This document shows, one piece after another, positions 53,628-63,389 of a stretch of DNA of 64,000 bases (position 1 is the stretch's first letter; each line of letters begins with the position of its first letter). The notes under the pieces were generated by a model, which saw only the letters and a list, made by a program, of their open reading frames with translations, searched no databases and was not told the DNA's origin. The position numbers and the translations under genes are program-made. The stretch spans positions 102,166 to 166,165 of the forward strand of contig NZ_FRAS01000008.1 in the NCBI RefSeq assembly GCF_900142395.1, in the 5' to 3' direction. This DNA is from Hymenobacter psychrotolerans DSM 18569. Lineage in GTDB: Bacteria; Bacteroidota; Bacteroidia; Cytophagales; Hymenobacteraceae.

Positions 53628-54737
53628 ATGAAATACTACCTCATAGCTGGCGAACGGTCCGGCGACTTCCACGCCGCCAACCTAATGACCCAGTTGCAGC
53701 GGCAGGATCCGCAGGCTGATTTCCGCTTCTGGGGCGGCGACCAGATGCAGGCAGTAGGGGGCACGCAGGTGCGCCACTATCAGGAAATGGCCATCATGGG
53801 TTTCTGGGAGGCCGCTACCAGCCTGCTCAAATTCCGGGGCTACCTCAAAGAAGCCCAGCGCGACCTGCTGCACTACAAGCCCGACGTGCTGATTCTGGTG
53901 GACTACGCCGGTTTCAACCTGCGCGTGGCCAAGTTTGCCAAAGCCAACGGCATCAAGGTGTTTTATTACATCTCGCCGAAAATCTGGGCCTGGAACCAGA
54001 GCCGCGTGCACACGGTCAAGAAGCTGGTAGACAAGATGTTTGTGATTCTGCCCTTCGAGCAGGAATTCTACAAGCGGTTTGGCTACGATGTCGACTACAT
54101 CGGCAATCCTACGGCCGATGCGGTAGCCGACCACCAGGCTGCCCCGGACTTTTTTCAGCGCAACAACCTCGACCCGGCGCGGCCGATTATTGCGGTGCTG
54201 CCTGGCTCGCGCAAGCAGGAAATCGAGGAGATGCTCTACGAAATGACGGCCATCATCCCGCCGTTTCTCGACTACCAGTTCGTGGTGGCCGGTGTCGACA
54301 ACCTCGACCCGAACTACTACGCCCACTTCGAGCGCAACAACGTGCGCATCATCTTCGACCAGACCTACGACCTGCTGGCCCACGCCAAAGCGGCCCTCGT
54401 CACGAGCGGCACGGCCACGCTGGAAACCGCCCTGTTTGATGTGCCGCAGGTGGTATGCTACCGCACCAGCGCCGTGTCATACGCCATAGGAAAGGCCGTC
54501 ATCAAGGTGCCCTACATTTCCCTCGTCAACCTTATTGCCGATAAGGAAGTGGTGAAAGAGCTGATTCAGGGCGAGTTCAATTCACGCAACCTCGTTACAG
54601 AGCTTAAGAAAGTAACCGCCGATGATGCCTTCGTTGCCCAGCAAAAGGCCGGCTACGCCGAAATCCGGGAGAAGCTGGGCCAGCAGAAGTCCGCCGAAAA
54701 AGCAGCTAAGCTGATGGTGGGGTATTTGAAGGCATAG
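53628..54737 (+). CDS. lpxB: Lipid-A-disaccharide synthase
   Basis: The 369-residue glycosyltransferase starts MKYYLIAGERSGDFHAANLM, with the LpxB GExSGD motif and RFWGGDQMQAVGG. Others are MGFWEAATSLLKF, YISPKIWAWNQSRVHTVKK and the UDP-sugar site VTSGTATLETALFDVPQVV. It joins lipid X with UDP-diacylglucosamine to form the lipid A disaccharide at the inner membrane. Length fits the family. Together with rfaD it places LPS synthesis genes in this part. It ends in a very strong terminator. Confidence 0.95.
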   Translation: MKYYLIAGERSGDFHAANLMTQLQRQDPQADFRFWGGDQMQAVGGTQVRHYQEMAIMGFWEAATSLLKFRGYLKEAQRDLLHYKPDVLILVDYAGFNLRVAKFAKANGIKVFYYISPKIWAWNQSRVHTVKKLVDKMFVILPFEQEFYKRFGYDVDYIGNPTADAVADHQAAPDFFQRNNLDPARPIIAVLPGSRKQEIEEMLYEMTAIIPPFLDYQFVVAGVDNLDPNYYAHFERNNVRIIFDQTYDLLAHAKAALVTSGTATLETALFDVPQVVCYRTSAVSYAIGKAVIKVPYISLVNLIADKEVVKELIQGEFNSRNLVTELKKVTADDAFVAQQKAGYAEIREKLGQQKSAEKAAKLMVGYLKA

Positions 54738-54753
54738 AAAGCCTATATGGCAG

Positions 54754-54795
54754 AAAAGAGAAAAGGCCCTTCACAAGAAGGGCCTTTTCTCTTTT
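54754..54795. terminator. Perfect 18-bp bidirectional terminator
   Basis: AAAAGAGAAAAGGCCCTT and its complement flank a 6-base loop between convergent lpxB and clpX. Confidence 0.92.
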
Positions 54796-54809
54796 GGGGG
54801 TGTTTATTA

Positions 54810-56033
54810 CTACGCCGCACGTAGCTGCTTCATAGCCGTCTGCTCAAACTTGCTCCGAGCATATTCTTCATCAATCACCAGTTCTTTAACGCCTTCTTCG
54901 GAAGGCATGTCGAACATGGCGTCGGTCATGATACCTTCGCAGATGCTGCGCAGGCCGCGGGCCCCGAGGCGGTACTCGTCGGCTTTCACCACGATGTACT
55001 CCAGCGCGCCTTCCGAGAAGCTGAGCTGAATGCCTTCCATATCGAACAGGCGCTGGTACTGCTTCACGATGGAGTTTTTGGGCTCCGTCAGGATTTTGCG
55101 CAGGGTAGCGTGGTCGAGCGGGTTGAGGTGGGTAAGCACCGGCAGGCGACCAATCAGCTCCGGAATCAGGCCGAAAGCTTTCAAATCCTGAGCCGTCACG
55201 TAGCGCAGGAAGTTCTGCGTGTCTACTTTCTCCTCCAGCTGCGTTTTGGCAAAGCCAATCGGCTTGGTGTTGAGGCGGTTTTTGATGATGCGCTCAATGC
55301 CCACGAAGGCGCCGCCGCAGATGAAGAGGATGTTTTCGGTGTTCACCGTAATCATCTTCTGCTCGGGGTGCTTGCGGCCGCCGTGGGGCGGTACGTTCAC
55401 CGTGGTGCCTTCCAGCAGCTTCAGCATGGCCTGCTGCACGCCTTCGCCGCTCACGTCGCGCGTGATGCTGGGGTTGTCGCTCTTGCGGGCAATCTTGTCG
55501 ATTTCGTCGATGTAGACGATACCGCGCTCGGCCGCTTCCACGTTGTAGTCGGCGGCCTGCAGCAGGCGCGTCAGGATGCTTTCCACGTCCTCGCCCACGT
55601 AGCCGGCCTCAGTCAGCACGGTAGCATCGGCAATGCAGAAGGGTACCTGCAGAATGTTGGCCAGCATGCGAGTCAGGAAGGTTTTGCCGGTGCCGGTTTC
55701 GCCTACCATGATAATGTTGGACTTCTCAATCACCACGTCATCCTTCTGCGGCTTCTGCATCAGGCGCTTGTAGTGGTTGTACACTGCCACCGACATCACC
55801 TTCTTGGCTTCGTCCTGGCCTACCACGTACTGGTCGAGGTAGTCCTTCATTTCGCGCGGCTTCACGAGGTTGAACTTCGGCGCTTTCGAGTTCGACCGAA
55901 TCTTGTTCTCCTCATTAAGAATCTGCTGGGCCTGACCCACACACCGCTCACAAATGTGCGCGTTGATGCCGGAAATCATAACCGAGACGTCTTTTTTATT
56001 CTTTCCGCAGAAAGAACACGTTATATCTGCCAT
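54810..56033 (-). CDS. clpX: ATP-dependent Clp protease ATP-binding subunit ClpX
   Basis: The 407-residue protein has the N-terminal zinc-binding domain ([12 protein letters not shown]...CERC), Walker [15 protein letters not shown], Walker [11 protein letters not shown], the pore loop region [11 protein letters not shown], and sensor motifs [10 protein letters not shown] and [12 protein letters not shown]. It unfolds tagged proteins and feeds them to ClpP in the cytoplasm. clpP lies upstream on the same strand but a terminator separates them, so clpX likely has its own promoter: TACCTTTG on the minus strand at 56088-56095, about 54 bases before the ATG. Confidence 0.97.
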   Translation of the reverse strand: MADITCSFCGKNKKDVSVMISGINAHICERCVGQAQQILNEENKIRSNSKAPKFNLVKPREMKDYLDQYVVGQDEAKKVMSVAVYNHYKRLMQKPQKDDVVIEKSNIIMVGETGTGKTFLTRMLANILQVPFCIADATVLTEAGYVGEDVESILTRLLQAADYNVEAAERGIVYIDEIDKIARKSDNPSITRDVSGEGVQQAMLKLLEGTTVNVPPHGGRKHPEQKMITVNTENILFICGGAFVGIERIIKNRLNTKPIGFAKTQLEEKVDTQNFLRYVTAQDLKAFGLIPELIGRLPVLTHLNPLDHATLRKILTEPKNSIVKQYQRLFDMEGIQLSFSEGALEYIVVKADEYRLGARGLRSICEGIMTDAMFDMPSEEGVKELVIDEEYARSKFEQTAMKQLRAA

Positions 56034-56087
56034 TGCCAGGGAAGCTCTCAGGGTAGGGGAGGTAGGCTGTTTTCACGAAACCTACCC

Positions 56088-56095
56088 CAAAGGTA
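56088..56095 (-). promoter_or_regulatory. TAnnTTTG promoter element of clpX
   Basis: TACCTTTG on the minus strand between the clpP terminator and the clpX start. Confidence 0.55.
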
Positions 56096-56157
56096 CGAAA
56101 AGGCCAACGCCCCACAGAGTTAAAAAAGTGCCGTTGAGGTTGCCTTCTACTAAAAAG

Positions 56158-56183
56158 AAAAAGCCCGCTTCGGCGGGCTTTTT
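56158..56183 (-). terminator. clpP terminator
   Basis: AAAAAGCCCGC-TTCG-GCGGGCTTTTT is a perfect stem with a stable UUCG-type loop and U-tract on the minus strand. Confidence 0.92.
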
Positions 56184-56223
56184 GCTGTAGAAACGTTCGT
56201 ATGAACGTTGTGGAAAAGCAAGC

Positions 56224-56931
56224 TTACGCCTTCTTCTTCTCCAGAACCTCGTCAATCAGGCCGTACTCCTTGGCCTCATCAGCGCGCATCCAGTAGTCAC
56301 GGTCCGAGTTGTCGTGGATTTCCTGGTAGGTTTTGCCAGTGTGCTCCGCCAGAATGTCGTACAGCTCCTTCTTGAGCTTCAGAATCTCGCGGGCCGTAAT
56401 TTCGATATCCGACGACTGGCCTTGTGCGCCACCCGAGGGCTGGTGAATCATGACGCGGGCGTGGGGCAGGGCCGAGCGTTTGTCTTTGGCGCCACCGGCC
56501 AGCAGTACGGCACCCATCGAGGCAGCCAGGCCCGTGCAGATGGTAGCCACGTCGGGGTTCACGTACTGCATGGTGTCGTAGATGCCGAGGCCAGCGTACA
56601 CCGAGCCACCGGGCGAGTTGATGTAGAGCAGGATGTCCTTCTTGGCGTCCACCGACTCCAGGAACAGCATCTGCGCCGTCAGAATGTTGGCAATATAGTC
56701 GTCAACGGCCGTGCCCAGGAACACAATCCGGTCCATGATCAGGCGCGAAAACACGTCAATTTCAGCAAAGCGCGTAGGACGTTCCTCAATCACCGACCGG
56801 GTCATGCCCGTAGGCATAATCAGGCCGTTGCGGGTCTGGCCTTCTACGTGCTGGATGTATTGGTCAACGCCCAGGCCGCTGAGACCCTGGCCTTTTACGG
56901 CAAATTTGCGGAACTCTTGTTTATTCAGCAT
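56224..56931 (-). CDS. clpP: ATP-dependent Clp protease proteolytic subunit ClpP
   Basis: The 235-residue serine protease shows [30 protein letters not shown] with the catalytic Ser, [15 protein letters not shown] with the catalytic His, and [20 protein letters not shown] with the catalytic Asp. A 40-residue N-terminal extension before the usual start ([14 protein letters not shown]) is longer than in E. coli and is common in this phylum. ClpP forms the tetradecameric chamber used by ClpX. Together with tig upstream it makes the classic tig-clpP-clpX order, although terminators divide the three genes. Confidence 0.97.
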   Translation of the reverse strand: MLNKQEFRKFAVKGQGLSGLGVDQYIQHVEGQTRNGLIMPTGMTRSVIEERPTRFAEIDVFSRLIMDRIVFLGTAVDDYIANILTAQMLFLESVDAKKDILLYINSPGGSVYAGLGIYDTMQYVNPDVATICTGLAASMGAVLLAGGAKDKRSALPHARVMIHQPSGGAQGQSSDIEITAREILKLKKELYDILAEHTGKTYQEIHDNSDRDYWMRADEAKEYGLIDEVLEKKKA

Positions 56932-56981
56932 GTCAGAAAAAGTGGGAGATGAAATGTGTCAAACCGAAACCGATGGGCAAC

Positions 56982-57014
56982 AAAAAAGCCCATACGGCAA
57001 GTAAGGGCTTTTTT
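56982..57014 (-). terminator. tig terminator
   Basis: AAAAAAGCCC and GGGCTTTTTT pair across a 13-base loop between tig and clpP. Confidence 0.85.
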
Positions 57015-57043
57015 GTTGGTTCGAAAACCGGAAATGTCAGCGC

Positions 57044-58372
57044 TTAGCCAGCATTCTGATTGCGGAAGTCCTCGGCCGTAATCGGGTTGTCGTTAACAAC
57101 AACTTTGCCGCGCAGGTTTTCCAGCACTTTCTCTGCCAGAATGGCTTCATACTCCTGTACGTAGTTTTTGCCGTTCTCCTGGCGCAGGAAGTTGTCCGCA
57201 AAGCCGCGTACTGATTCTTCCAGTTCCGGAGTCATTTCCATGTTGAACTGGCCCAGAATCTTCTGCATCGTGCGGTCCACGATTTCCTCATTGTCCACTT
57301 TCAGGCCCTGCTCTTCCACTACTTTGTTACGGATCAGGCTCCACTTCAACTCCTTCTCGTAGTCGTCGTAGTGCTCCTCAATCTGCTCGGCGGTCAGCTT
57401 GCCTTCGTTGGCGCGCAGCAACCACTTCTTGAAGAACTCCTTCGGAATTTCAATGGTGGTGCTTTCCAGCATCTTGTCGATGATCTGACGGTTCATCAGG
57501 TTGTCGGCTTCCCGGTCGTAGTTCTCCTGCACCGTGCCGCGGATTTTCTCGTCGTACTCCTCTTTCGACGTCACGATGTCCTTGCCGAACACCTTGTCGA
57601 ACAGCTCCTGGTTGTGCTCGGGCTCTACGGTGCGGTTCACTTTGTCCACGGTCAGCGTGTACTCGCCTTCCACCGCAGCGGCTTCATCTTTGCCGAAGCC
57701 CGTGAAGTTGCGGATGGCCGTAGCGTCGCCGCCGAAAGCTTCCTTCAGGTCGAACGTTACCACGTCGCCGGCTTTCACGCCTACGAACTTGTCGGCACCA
57801 GCCGTCACTTTGCTCGTGGGCAGCAGCACCTGGCGGCCTTCGCCTTCTTCGTCCGCCTTTTTCAGCTTACCGAAGATGTAGTCGCCGGCCTCCGAAGCCT
57901 CAGGCTCCGACGTTTCGCCGAACTGGCGGCCAATCTGCTCGTACGTTTCGTTGAGGGTGTTTTCGTCGAGGTCTACCTTGTGGCGGTCTACCGAAACGCT
58001 CTGGTCGGCGGGCAGCTCGAAGTTGGGCAGCAGGCCCAGCTCAAACTGGAACGCAAAGTCCTTCTGCGCGTCCAGGTCGATGTTGTTGGACATCGGCAGG
58101 GGCTCGCCCAGGATTTTGAGGTCGTTTTCCTTGATGTAGCCATCCACCGCCTTGCCCAGCAGCGCGTTGATTTCGTCGGCCAGGATGCCTTTGCCGTACA
58201 TCTTGCGTACCAGCGAAGCCGGCACTTTGCCCGGGCGGAACCCTTTGATCTGCGCCTTTTTGCTGTAATCCTTCAGCTTGGCTTCCACAGCAGGAGCGTA
58301 GTCAGCCTCCGTGAGGTTTACTGTCAGGATGGCATTCAGCTGGTCGTCTTTCTTGTCGAGGGTAATGTCCAA
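57044..58372 (-). CDS. tig: Trigger factor (ribosome-associated chaperone)
   Basis: The 442-residue protein has the ribosome-binding N-terminal domain with the signature KGFRPGKVPASLVRKMYG. A PPIase-like middle domain follows (about residues 150-240, with GDVVTFDLKEAFGG), and then the helical C-terminal chaperone arms. It binds nascent chains at the ribosome exit. The first codon is TTG 58372 (LDITLDKKDD in direct reading): no in-frame ATG occurs upstream in the high-quality region and the N-terminus matches family length, so TTG is chosen. It is followed by clpP and clpX. Confidence 0.95.
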   Translation of the reverse strand: MDITLDKKDDQLNAILTVNLTEADYAPAVEAKLKDYSKKAQIKGFRPGKVPASLVRKMYGKGILADEINALLGKAVDGYIKENDLKILGEPLPMSNNIDLDAQKDFAFQFELGLLPNFELPADQSVSVDRHKVDLDENTLNETYEQIGRQFGETSEPEASEAGDYIFGKLKKADEEGEGRQVLLPTSKVTAGADKFVGVKAGDVVTFDLKEAFGGDATAIRNFTGFGKDEAAAVEGEYTLTVDKVNRTVEPEHNQELFDKVFGKDIVTSKEEYDEKIRGTVQENYDREADNLMNRQIIDKMLESTTIEIPKEFFKKWLLRANEGKLTAEQIEEHYDDYEKELKWSLIRNKVVEEQGLKVDNEEIVDRTMQKILGQFNMEMTPELEESVRGFADNFLRQENGKNYVQEYEAILAEKVLENLRGKVVVNDNPITAEDFRNQNAG

Positions 58373-58495
58373 AACGAGGGGTCGGTTAAGGGTACTACGT
58401 GTTGTAAACAGCGGGCTAGCCCGGTTAAAAAGAAACCCCCAACGGGTGGGTTGAGGGTTGAGAAGCGGTTTTTAGAGTAAAAACCTAAACTATTG

Positions 58496-58577
58496 TGCGG
58501 ATGGAGGGACTCGAACCCACACGCCTTGCGGCACCAGATCCTAAGTCTGGCACGTCTACCAATTTCGCCACATCCGC
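58496..58577 (-). tRNA. tRNA-Leu, anticodon UAG (codon CUA)
   Basis: The minus strand folds as a tRNA: acceptor GCGGATG pairing with CATCCGC, D-arm with AAATTGGTAGAC, anticodon stem CCAGA/TCTGG around the loop CTTAGGA (anticodon TAG), a long variable arm (GTGCCGCAAGGCGT) and T-loop TTCGAGT. The long variable arm confirms a class II tRNA. The terminal CCA is not encoded. Confidence 0.95.
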
Positions 58578-58809
58578 GTCCTGAGGCCAACTGCCTTGGG
58601 GGCGCAAAGCTACAGAAGCCAACCGGAATTTCCAATGCAGGATTTACTTTACCTAATACTGGCGCTGGCAGCCGGCGCGCACCTTATAAGCGGCGGGCCT
58701 GTTATAAGGGTAGAAACCGGTAAATTCTCCCTGGCATCAGCCCAAGCTCCGGCCTGATGCCGTACTTTAGCACTTCTTGACTCTGGCGCTCTGGCGCCGC
58801 CCGTGTAGC

Positions 58810-61017
58810 ATGGCCACCCTCATCGACCCCGAAGTAGAGCGCCAGGAAATCCTGCGCCACTACCGCCGCCTCCTTCGCACCGCCAAACCGTACCTCAAGC
58901 CCGGCGACGCCAAGCTGATCAAAAAGGCGTTTAATACCTCCTTGGAGGCGCACAAGGAAATGCGCCGCAAGTCCGGCGAGCCGTATATTCTGCACCCGCT
59001 GGCTGTGGCCCAGATAGTGGTAGAAGAAATCGGGCTGGGCACTACCAGCATTGTGGCGGCGCTGCTGCACGATGTGGTGGAGGATACGCCCTGGGAAATT
59101 GCTGATGTGGAGCGCGAGTTCGGGACCAAGGTGGCCCGCATCGTAGACGGCCTGACCAAGATTTCGGGCGTTTTCGAATACGGCACTTCCGAGCAGGCCG
59201 AGAACTTCCGCAAGATGCTGCTCACGCTCTCGGAAGATGTACGCGTGATTCTCATCAAGCTCGCCGACCGTCTGCACAACATGCGGACCCTCGACTCGAT
59301 GCCGCGCCACAAGCAGCTCAAGATTTCCTCCGAAACCATCTACCTCTACGCGCCGCTGGCTCATCGTTTGGGGCTCTACGCCATCAAGACGGAGCTGGAA
59401 GACCTGCACCTGAAATACACCGACACCGAGGTGTATAACGAGCTGGTAAACCGGGTACGCCAGAGCCGCAGTGCCCGCAACCGGTTTATCAAGGAGTTTG
59501 TGCTACCCATTGATGAAGAGCTGAAAGCGCAGGGCTTCTCCTTTGAAATAAAGGGCCGGCCCAAAAGCATCTATTCCATCCTCAAGAAGATGCGCAAGCA
59601 GAACATCACCTTCGACGAGGTGTACGACCTGTTTGCCGTGCGCGTGATTCTGGATGTGCCACAGGAGCAGGAAAAGGCCGCCTGCTGGCAGGTCTACAGC
59701 ATCGTTACGGACTTCTACCAGCCCAATCCCGACCGGCTGCGCGACTGGGTGAGCACGCCCAAAGCCAACGGCTACGAAAGCCTGCACACCACCGTTATGA
59801 GCCGCTCAGGCCAGTGGGTGGAAGTGCAGATCCGGAGCCGCCGCATGGACGATATTGCCGAGAAAGGCTACGCCGCGCACTGGAAATACAAGGACACCGG
59901 CGTGCCGCAGCCAGAAAGCACGCTGGAAGCCTGGATAACGAAGGTGCGCGAGATGCTCGAAACCAACAACTCCAGCGCCCTGGAGTTCATGGACGAGTTC
60001 CGCCAGAACCTCTTCGTGAAGGAAGTGTATGCCTTCACGCCCAAAGGCAAGCTGGTCATCCTGCCCGATAAGGCCACTGCGCTGGATTTTGCCTTCGACA
60101 TTCACACACACATCGGGCTGCAGTGCCTGGGGGCCAAAGTGAACCAGAAGCTGCAGCCGCTTAGCTACCAGCTGCGCAACGGCGACCAGGTAGAAATACT
60201 TACCTCGCAGCGGCAGAAGCCTACGGAAGAGTGGCTGCAGTACGTCATTACCTCCAAAGCCCGCTCCAAAATCAAAGACTGGCTCCGCGACGACAAGCGC
60301 GCCAAAGCCGAAGACGGCCGCTTTCTGGTGGAGAAGCGCATGGAGCTACTGGGAATTGAGTTTACGCCCGAAAACCTCAACCAGCTGCTGGCGCACTTCA
60401 ATACCTTCAATACGCAGGAGTTTTTCTACCGGGTAGCCATTGGCCAGATTGACGGGCGCGAAATCAAGGTTGATCTGTTCAATCCATCCACGGAAGTGCC
60501 ACGTCTGCCTTCCATGTTTGAGCCCAAAGCCTTCGACCACGAAGTGCAAAAGGTGCGGGGCGTGAATGCCAATATGCTCGTCATTGGGGAGCGGACCGAC
60601 AAGTTCGACTACACCATCGCGCCGTGCTGCAACCCCATCCCCGGCGACGACGTGTTCGGCTTCGAAACCGATGAAGGCATCGTCATTCACCGTACTTCCT
60701 GCCCCAAGGCGGTGCAGATGATGTCGAACTACGGCAACCGCATTGTGCGTGCCAAATGGACTGATCAGCTGGAGCTGGCATTCCTGGCTGGCATCCGCAT
60801 CAAAGGTTCCGATAGGGTAGGGCTGGTAAATGACGTTACGCGCATCATCAGCAACAGCCTCAAAGTGAACATGCGCTCCATCACCATCGACTCGGACGAC
60901 GGTATGTTTGAAGGCCAGATTATGGTGTTCGTCAACGATACCGCTCACCTGACGAAGCTAATCCAACGCTTGTCCCGGGTGAATGGAGTGCTGGTTGTGG
61001 AGCGCTTCGATACATAG
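58810..61017 (+). CDS. Bifunctional (p)ppGpp synthetase/hydrolase (Rel/SpoT family)
   Basis: ATG 58810 (MATLIDPEVERQE) gives 735 residues. The HD hydrolase domain (about 35-190) retains GEPYILHPLAVAQIV and AALLHDVVEDT, with KLADRLHNMRTL. The synthetase domain (about 230-350) has EIKGRPKSIYSILKKM and TFDEVYDLFAVRV. TGS (about 400-465, VYAFTPKGKLVILPDKATAL), a zinc-finger-like/RIS region with APCCNPIPGDDVFGF, and a C-terminal ACT domain follow. It makes and degrades the alarmone (p)ppGpp in starvation. Both active sites look intact. The next gene cluster (fur-STAS-purA) starts 142 bases downstream with its own promoter. Confidence 0.95.
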   Translation: MATLIDPEVERQEILRHYRRLLRTAKPYLKPGDAKLIKKAFNTSLEAHKEMRRKSGEPYILHPLAVAQIVVEEIGLGTTSIVAALLHDVVEDTPWEIADVEREFGTKVARIVDGLTKISGVFEYGTSEQAENFRKMLLTLSEDVRVILIKLADRLHNMRTLDSMPRHKQLKISSETIYLYAPLAHRLGLYAIKTELEDLHLKYTDTEVYNELVNRVRQSRSARNRFIKEFVLPIDEELKAQGFSFEIKGRPKSIYSILKKMRKQNITFDEVYDLFAVRVILDVPQEQEKAACWQVYSIVTDFYQPNPDRLRDWVSTPKANGYESLHTTVMSRSGQWVEVQIRSRRMDDIAEKGYAAHWKYKDTGVPQPESTLEAWITKVREMLETNNSSALEFMDEFRQNLFVKEVYAFTPKGKLVILPDKATALDFAFDIHTHIGLQCLGAKVNQKLQPLSYQLRNGDQVEILTSQRQKPTEEWLQYVITSKARSKIKDWLRDDKRAKAEDGRFLVEKRMELLGIEFTPENLNQLLAHFNTFNTQEFFYRVAIGQIDGREIKVDLFNPSTEVPRLPSMFEPKAFDHEVQKVRGVNANMLVIGERTDKFDYTIAPCCNPIPGDDVFGFETDEGIVIHRTSCPKAVQMMSNYGNRIVRAKWTDQLELAFLAGIRIKGSDRVGLVNDVTRIISNSLKVNMRSITIDSDDGMFEGQIMVFVNDTAHLTKLIQRLSRVNGVLVVERFDT

Positions 61018-61121
61018 GTCTTAAATAGCTTTAAAATATGGCGCGAGTATAAAATGGTATATAAAAAGAGTCGGCTGATGCCTGTGGTAGTCGCCAAAGC
61101 AGCCACCCGATTGTTATGTAG

Positions 61122-61129
61122 TACCTTTG
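61122..61129 (+). promoter_or_regulatory. TAnnTTTG promoter element of fur-STAS-purA
   Basis: TACCTTTG, 30 bases before ATG 61160, after the Rel gene; the preceding TTG spacing is not canonical. Confidence 0.55.
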
Positions 61130-61159
61130 CACCACTCCTTATATATAAGGTTGCCTAAA

Positions 61160-61633
61160 ATGTTAGACAAAGAGAAATACGAAGAGGTAAAGAAGATCTT
61201 CACTGCTTACCTCGAGAATAAAGGCCTGCGCAAAACTTCGGAGCGTTATGCTATCCTGGAGGAAATCTATTCCCGCACCGGACACTTCGATGTGGAGGAA
61301 CTCTACGCCGGCATGAAAGAGCAGGGCCTGCAGGTGAGCCGGGCCACCGTATACAATACGCTGGATTTGCTCGTAGAGCACGGGCTGGTGAGCAAGCACC
61401 AGTTCGGCCGTAACCTTGCGCAATACGAGAAATCATACGGCTACCGGCAGCACGACCACGTCATCTGTACGGAATGCCACAAGGTCGTTGAATTCTGCGA
61501 CCCCCGCATCCACGGCATCCAAACGATGGTCGGGGAGTTACTCAACTTCCATATCTTGCATCACTCTTTGAACCTTTACGGCGTGTGCGGCGACTGCCGT
61601 GCGCAGGCCGCTGCCCGCTCTCTAGCTGAATGA
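61160..61633 (+). CDS. Fur family transcriptional regulator
   Basis: ATG 61160 (MLDKEKYEEVKKIFTAYLEN) gives 157 residues. The winged-helix part contains GLRKTSERYAILEEIYSRTG and VSRATVYNTLDLLVEHGLV. The dimerisation domain has HDHVICTECHKVVEF and YGVCGDCRA, the two CxxC pairs for structural zinc, with additional His for the regulatory metal. Fur, Zur or PerR type is not decided. The STAS gene starts within its stop codon (ATGA overlap of four bases), so translation is probably coupled, and purA follows. A second, different Fur homologue is at 13728. Confidence 0.93.
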   Translation: MLDKEKYEEVKKIFTAYLENKGLRKTSERYAILEEIYSRTGHFDVEELYAGMKEQGLQVSRATVYNTLDLLVEHGLVSKHQFGRNLAQYEKSYGYRQHDHVICTECHKVVEFCDPRIHGIQTMVGELLNFHILHHSLNLYGVCGDCRAQAAARSLAE

Positions 61634-61977
61634 AAACCGAATCTACCGTCCAGGACGGCATCCTCTCCGTGCGCCTTTCCGGCGACCTTATCGGCAGCCC
61701 CGATACCCAGCAACTGCTGCAAACCGTTGATCAGCACTTGGGCGAAGATATTCGCCACTGCGCCGTTGATCTTTCCGGCATCCGCTACATCAACAGCACC
61801 GGTATTGGTGTGCTGGTGTCATTACTCACCAAGTTTCGGAGCCGTGGCGGCGAGTTGGTACTCATCAACCCCGCCGACCACCCGCGCAAGATGCTCGCCC
61901 TGACCAAGCTGAACGCCATTTTTTCCATTGCAGACGACGAACAGTCGGCCGCACAACAGTTGAAAGCCGCAAACTAA
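61630..61977 (+). CDS. STAS domain protein (anti-sigma factor antagonist-like)
   Basis: The 115-residue protein is a single STAS domain: DGILSVRLSGDLIGSPDTQQ, CAVDLSGIRYINSTGIGVLV and GGELVLINPADHPRKML. The Ser in INSTGIG is the usual phosphorylation site in SpoIIAA/RsbV-like antagonists. Such proteins bind anti-sigma kinases or act in other signalling; no kinase gene is next to it. Overlaps: its ATG lies in the fur stop and its stop TAA overlaps the purA ATG by one base, implying coupled translation of all three genes. Confidence 0.9.
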   Translation: MKTESTVQDGILSVRLSGDLIGSPDTQQLLQTVDQHLGEDIRHCAVDLSGIRYINSTGIGVLVSLLTKFRSRGGELVLINPADHPRKMLALTKLNAIFSIADDEQSAAQQLKAAN

Positions 61978-63248
61978 TGCCCGTTGACGTACTAGTAGGA
62001 CTGCAGTGGGGGGACGAGGGCAAAGGCAAGATTGTCGATGTACTGGCCCCCACCTATGATGTAGTAGCCCGCTTCCAGGGTGGCCCCAATGCCGGCCACA
62101 CTCTCACTTTCGATGGTATCAAGCACGTGCTGCACCAAGTGCCATCCGGAATTTTTCACCCCCATATCATCAATGTCGTCGGCAACGGTGTCGTGCTCGA
62201 CCCGGTAGTGTTCCGCCAAGAACTCCAGAAGCTCACCGACCGTGGCATCGATTGGGAGAAGAACCTCTACATCTCGCGCAAAGCGCAACTGATCCTTCCC
62301 TCGCACCGCGCCCTCGACCGTATCAATGAGGAAGCCCGCGGCGGCAGCAAAATTGGCTCTACGCTAAAAGGCATCGGACCTACCTATCAGGACAAAATCG
62401 GCCGTACAGGCCTTCGCGTCGGCGACATCCTGCTCCCCGACTTTGATCAGCGCTACCAGGCAGCCGTTGCCCGTCACGCTACCCTCGCAGAATTCCACGG
62501 CCGCGGCCTCGAAATTGAAGAATTCGAGGCCGATTTCTTTTCGGCCGTAGAGTTCTTGCGTACTCTCAAACTCACGGACACAGAATACCTGCTCAATGAC
62601 TTGCTGAAGCAAGGGAAGAATATTCTGGCGGAAGGTGCTCAGGGCTCCATGCTCGACATTGACTTTGGTACATACCCCTACGTTACTTCCTCCAGCACCA
62701 TTGTAGCCGGCGCCTGCACCGGCTTGGGCATTGCGCCGCAGCATATACAGAAGGTGTACGGTATCAGCAAAGCCTACTGCACCCGCGTAGGCAGCGGCCC
62801 GTTCCCAACCGAGTTGCACGACCAAGTAGGAGAGCAGATCCGACAGGCGGGCCGCGAGTTTGGCTCTACCACCGGCCGCCCACGTCGTTGTGGTTGGATC
62901 GATTTGCCGGCACTCCGCTACAGCATCATGCTCAACGGAGTCACCGAGATTCACCTGATGAAAGCCGACGTACTGGACGAATTCGATGAAATCCGTGTCT
63001 GCACTCACTACCAGTTTTCCGATGGTCGCCTCACCGACCAACTTCCCGACCACGGCGACCTGGAAAACATGCAGCCTGTGTATGTTAGCCTCCCAGGCTG
63101 GAAAACCACGTTGCAAGCAATATCGGACCCCGCAACTCTTCCAGCAGCGCTTACTTCTTATATAGAATACTTGGAGCGCTATCTGTCAGTTCCAGTAAGT
63201 ATCGTAAGTGTCGGCCCTGATCGAAAGAGCACTTTACACCTGAAGTAG
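61977..63248 (+). CDS. purA: Adenylosuccinate synthetase
   Basis: The 423-residue enzyme starts MPVDVLVGLQWGDEGKGKIV, containing the GTP P-loop GDEGKGK and the catalytic Asp, then GGPNAGHTL (catalytic His), and GAQGSMLDIDFGTYPYVTSS, TTGRPRRCGWIDLPALR, which binds IMP and aspartate. It converts IMP with aspartate and GTP into adenylosuccinate, the first step to AMP. GTP dependence ties it to the ppGpp enzyme encoded nearby, as PurA is a known ppGpp target in other bacteria. A 51-base perfect palindrome ends the unit. Confidence 0.97.
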   Translation: MPVDVLVGLQWGDEGKGKIVDVLAPTYDVVARFQGGPNAGHTLTFDGIKHVLHQVPSGIFHPHIINVVGNGVVLDPVVFRQELQKLTDRGIDWEKNLYISRKAQLILPSHRALDRINEEARGGSKIGSTLKGIGPTYQDKIGRTGLRVGDILLPDFDQRYQAAVARHATLAEFHGRGLEIEEFEADFFSAVEFLRTLKLTDTEYLLNDLLKQGKNILAEGAQGSMLDIDFGTYPYVTSSSTIVAGACTGLGIAPQHIQKVYGISKAYCTRVGSGPFPTELHDQVGEQIRQAGREFGSTTGRPRRCGWIDLPALRYSIMLNGVTEIHLMKADVLDEFDEIRVCTHYQFSDGRLTDQLPDHGDLENMQPVYVSLPGWKTTLQAISDPATLPAALTSYIEYLERYLSVPVSIVSVGPDRKSTLHLK

Positions 63249-63255
63249 AAAGACC

Positions 63256-63306
63256 ATAAACAATATAGCCGGGAGCCTCACAGAGGCTCCCGGCTATATT
63301 GTTTAT
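63256..63306 (+). terminator. Perfect 24-bp hairpin terminator after purA
   Basis: ATAAACAATATAGCCGGGAG and the rest of the arm (63256-63279) pair perfectly with 63283-63306 around the 3-base loop ACA. It lacks a simple T-run after the stem but its arms are AT-rich at the base. Confidence 0.85.
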
Positions 63307-63389
63307 GAGAGACAGCAAGCATAATATATTGTCTGATAATTAGATGCAAAAATCTTGCTGTGATATCAAAAGAAATATGTTCACGGGGC

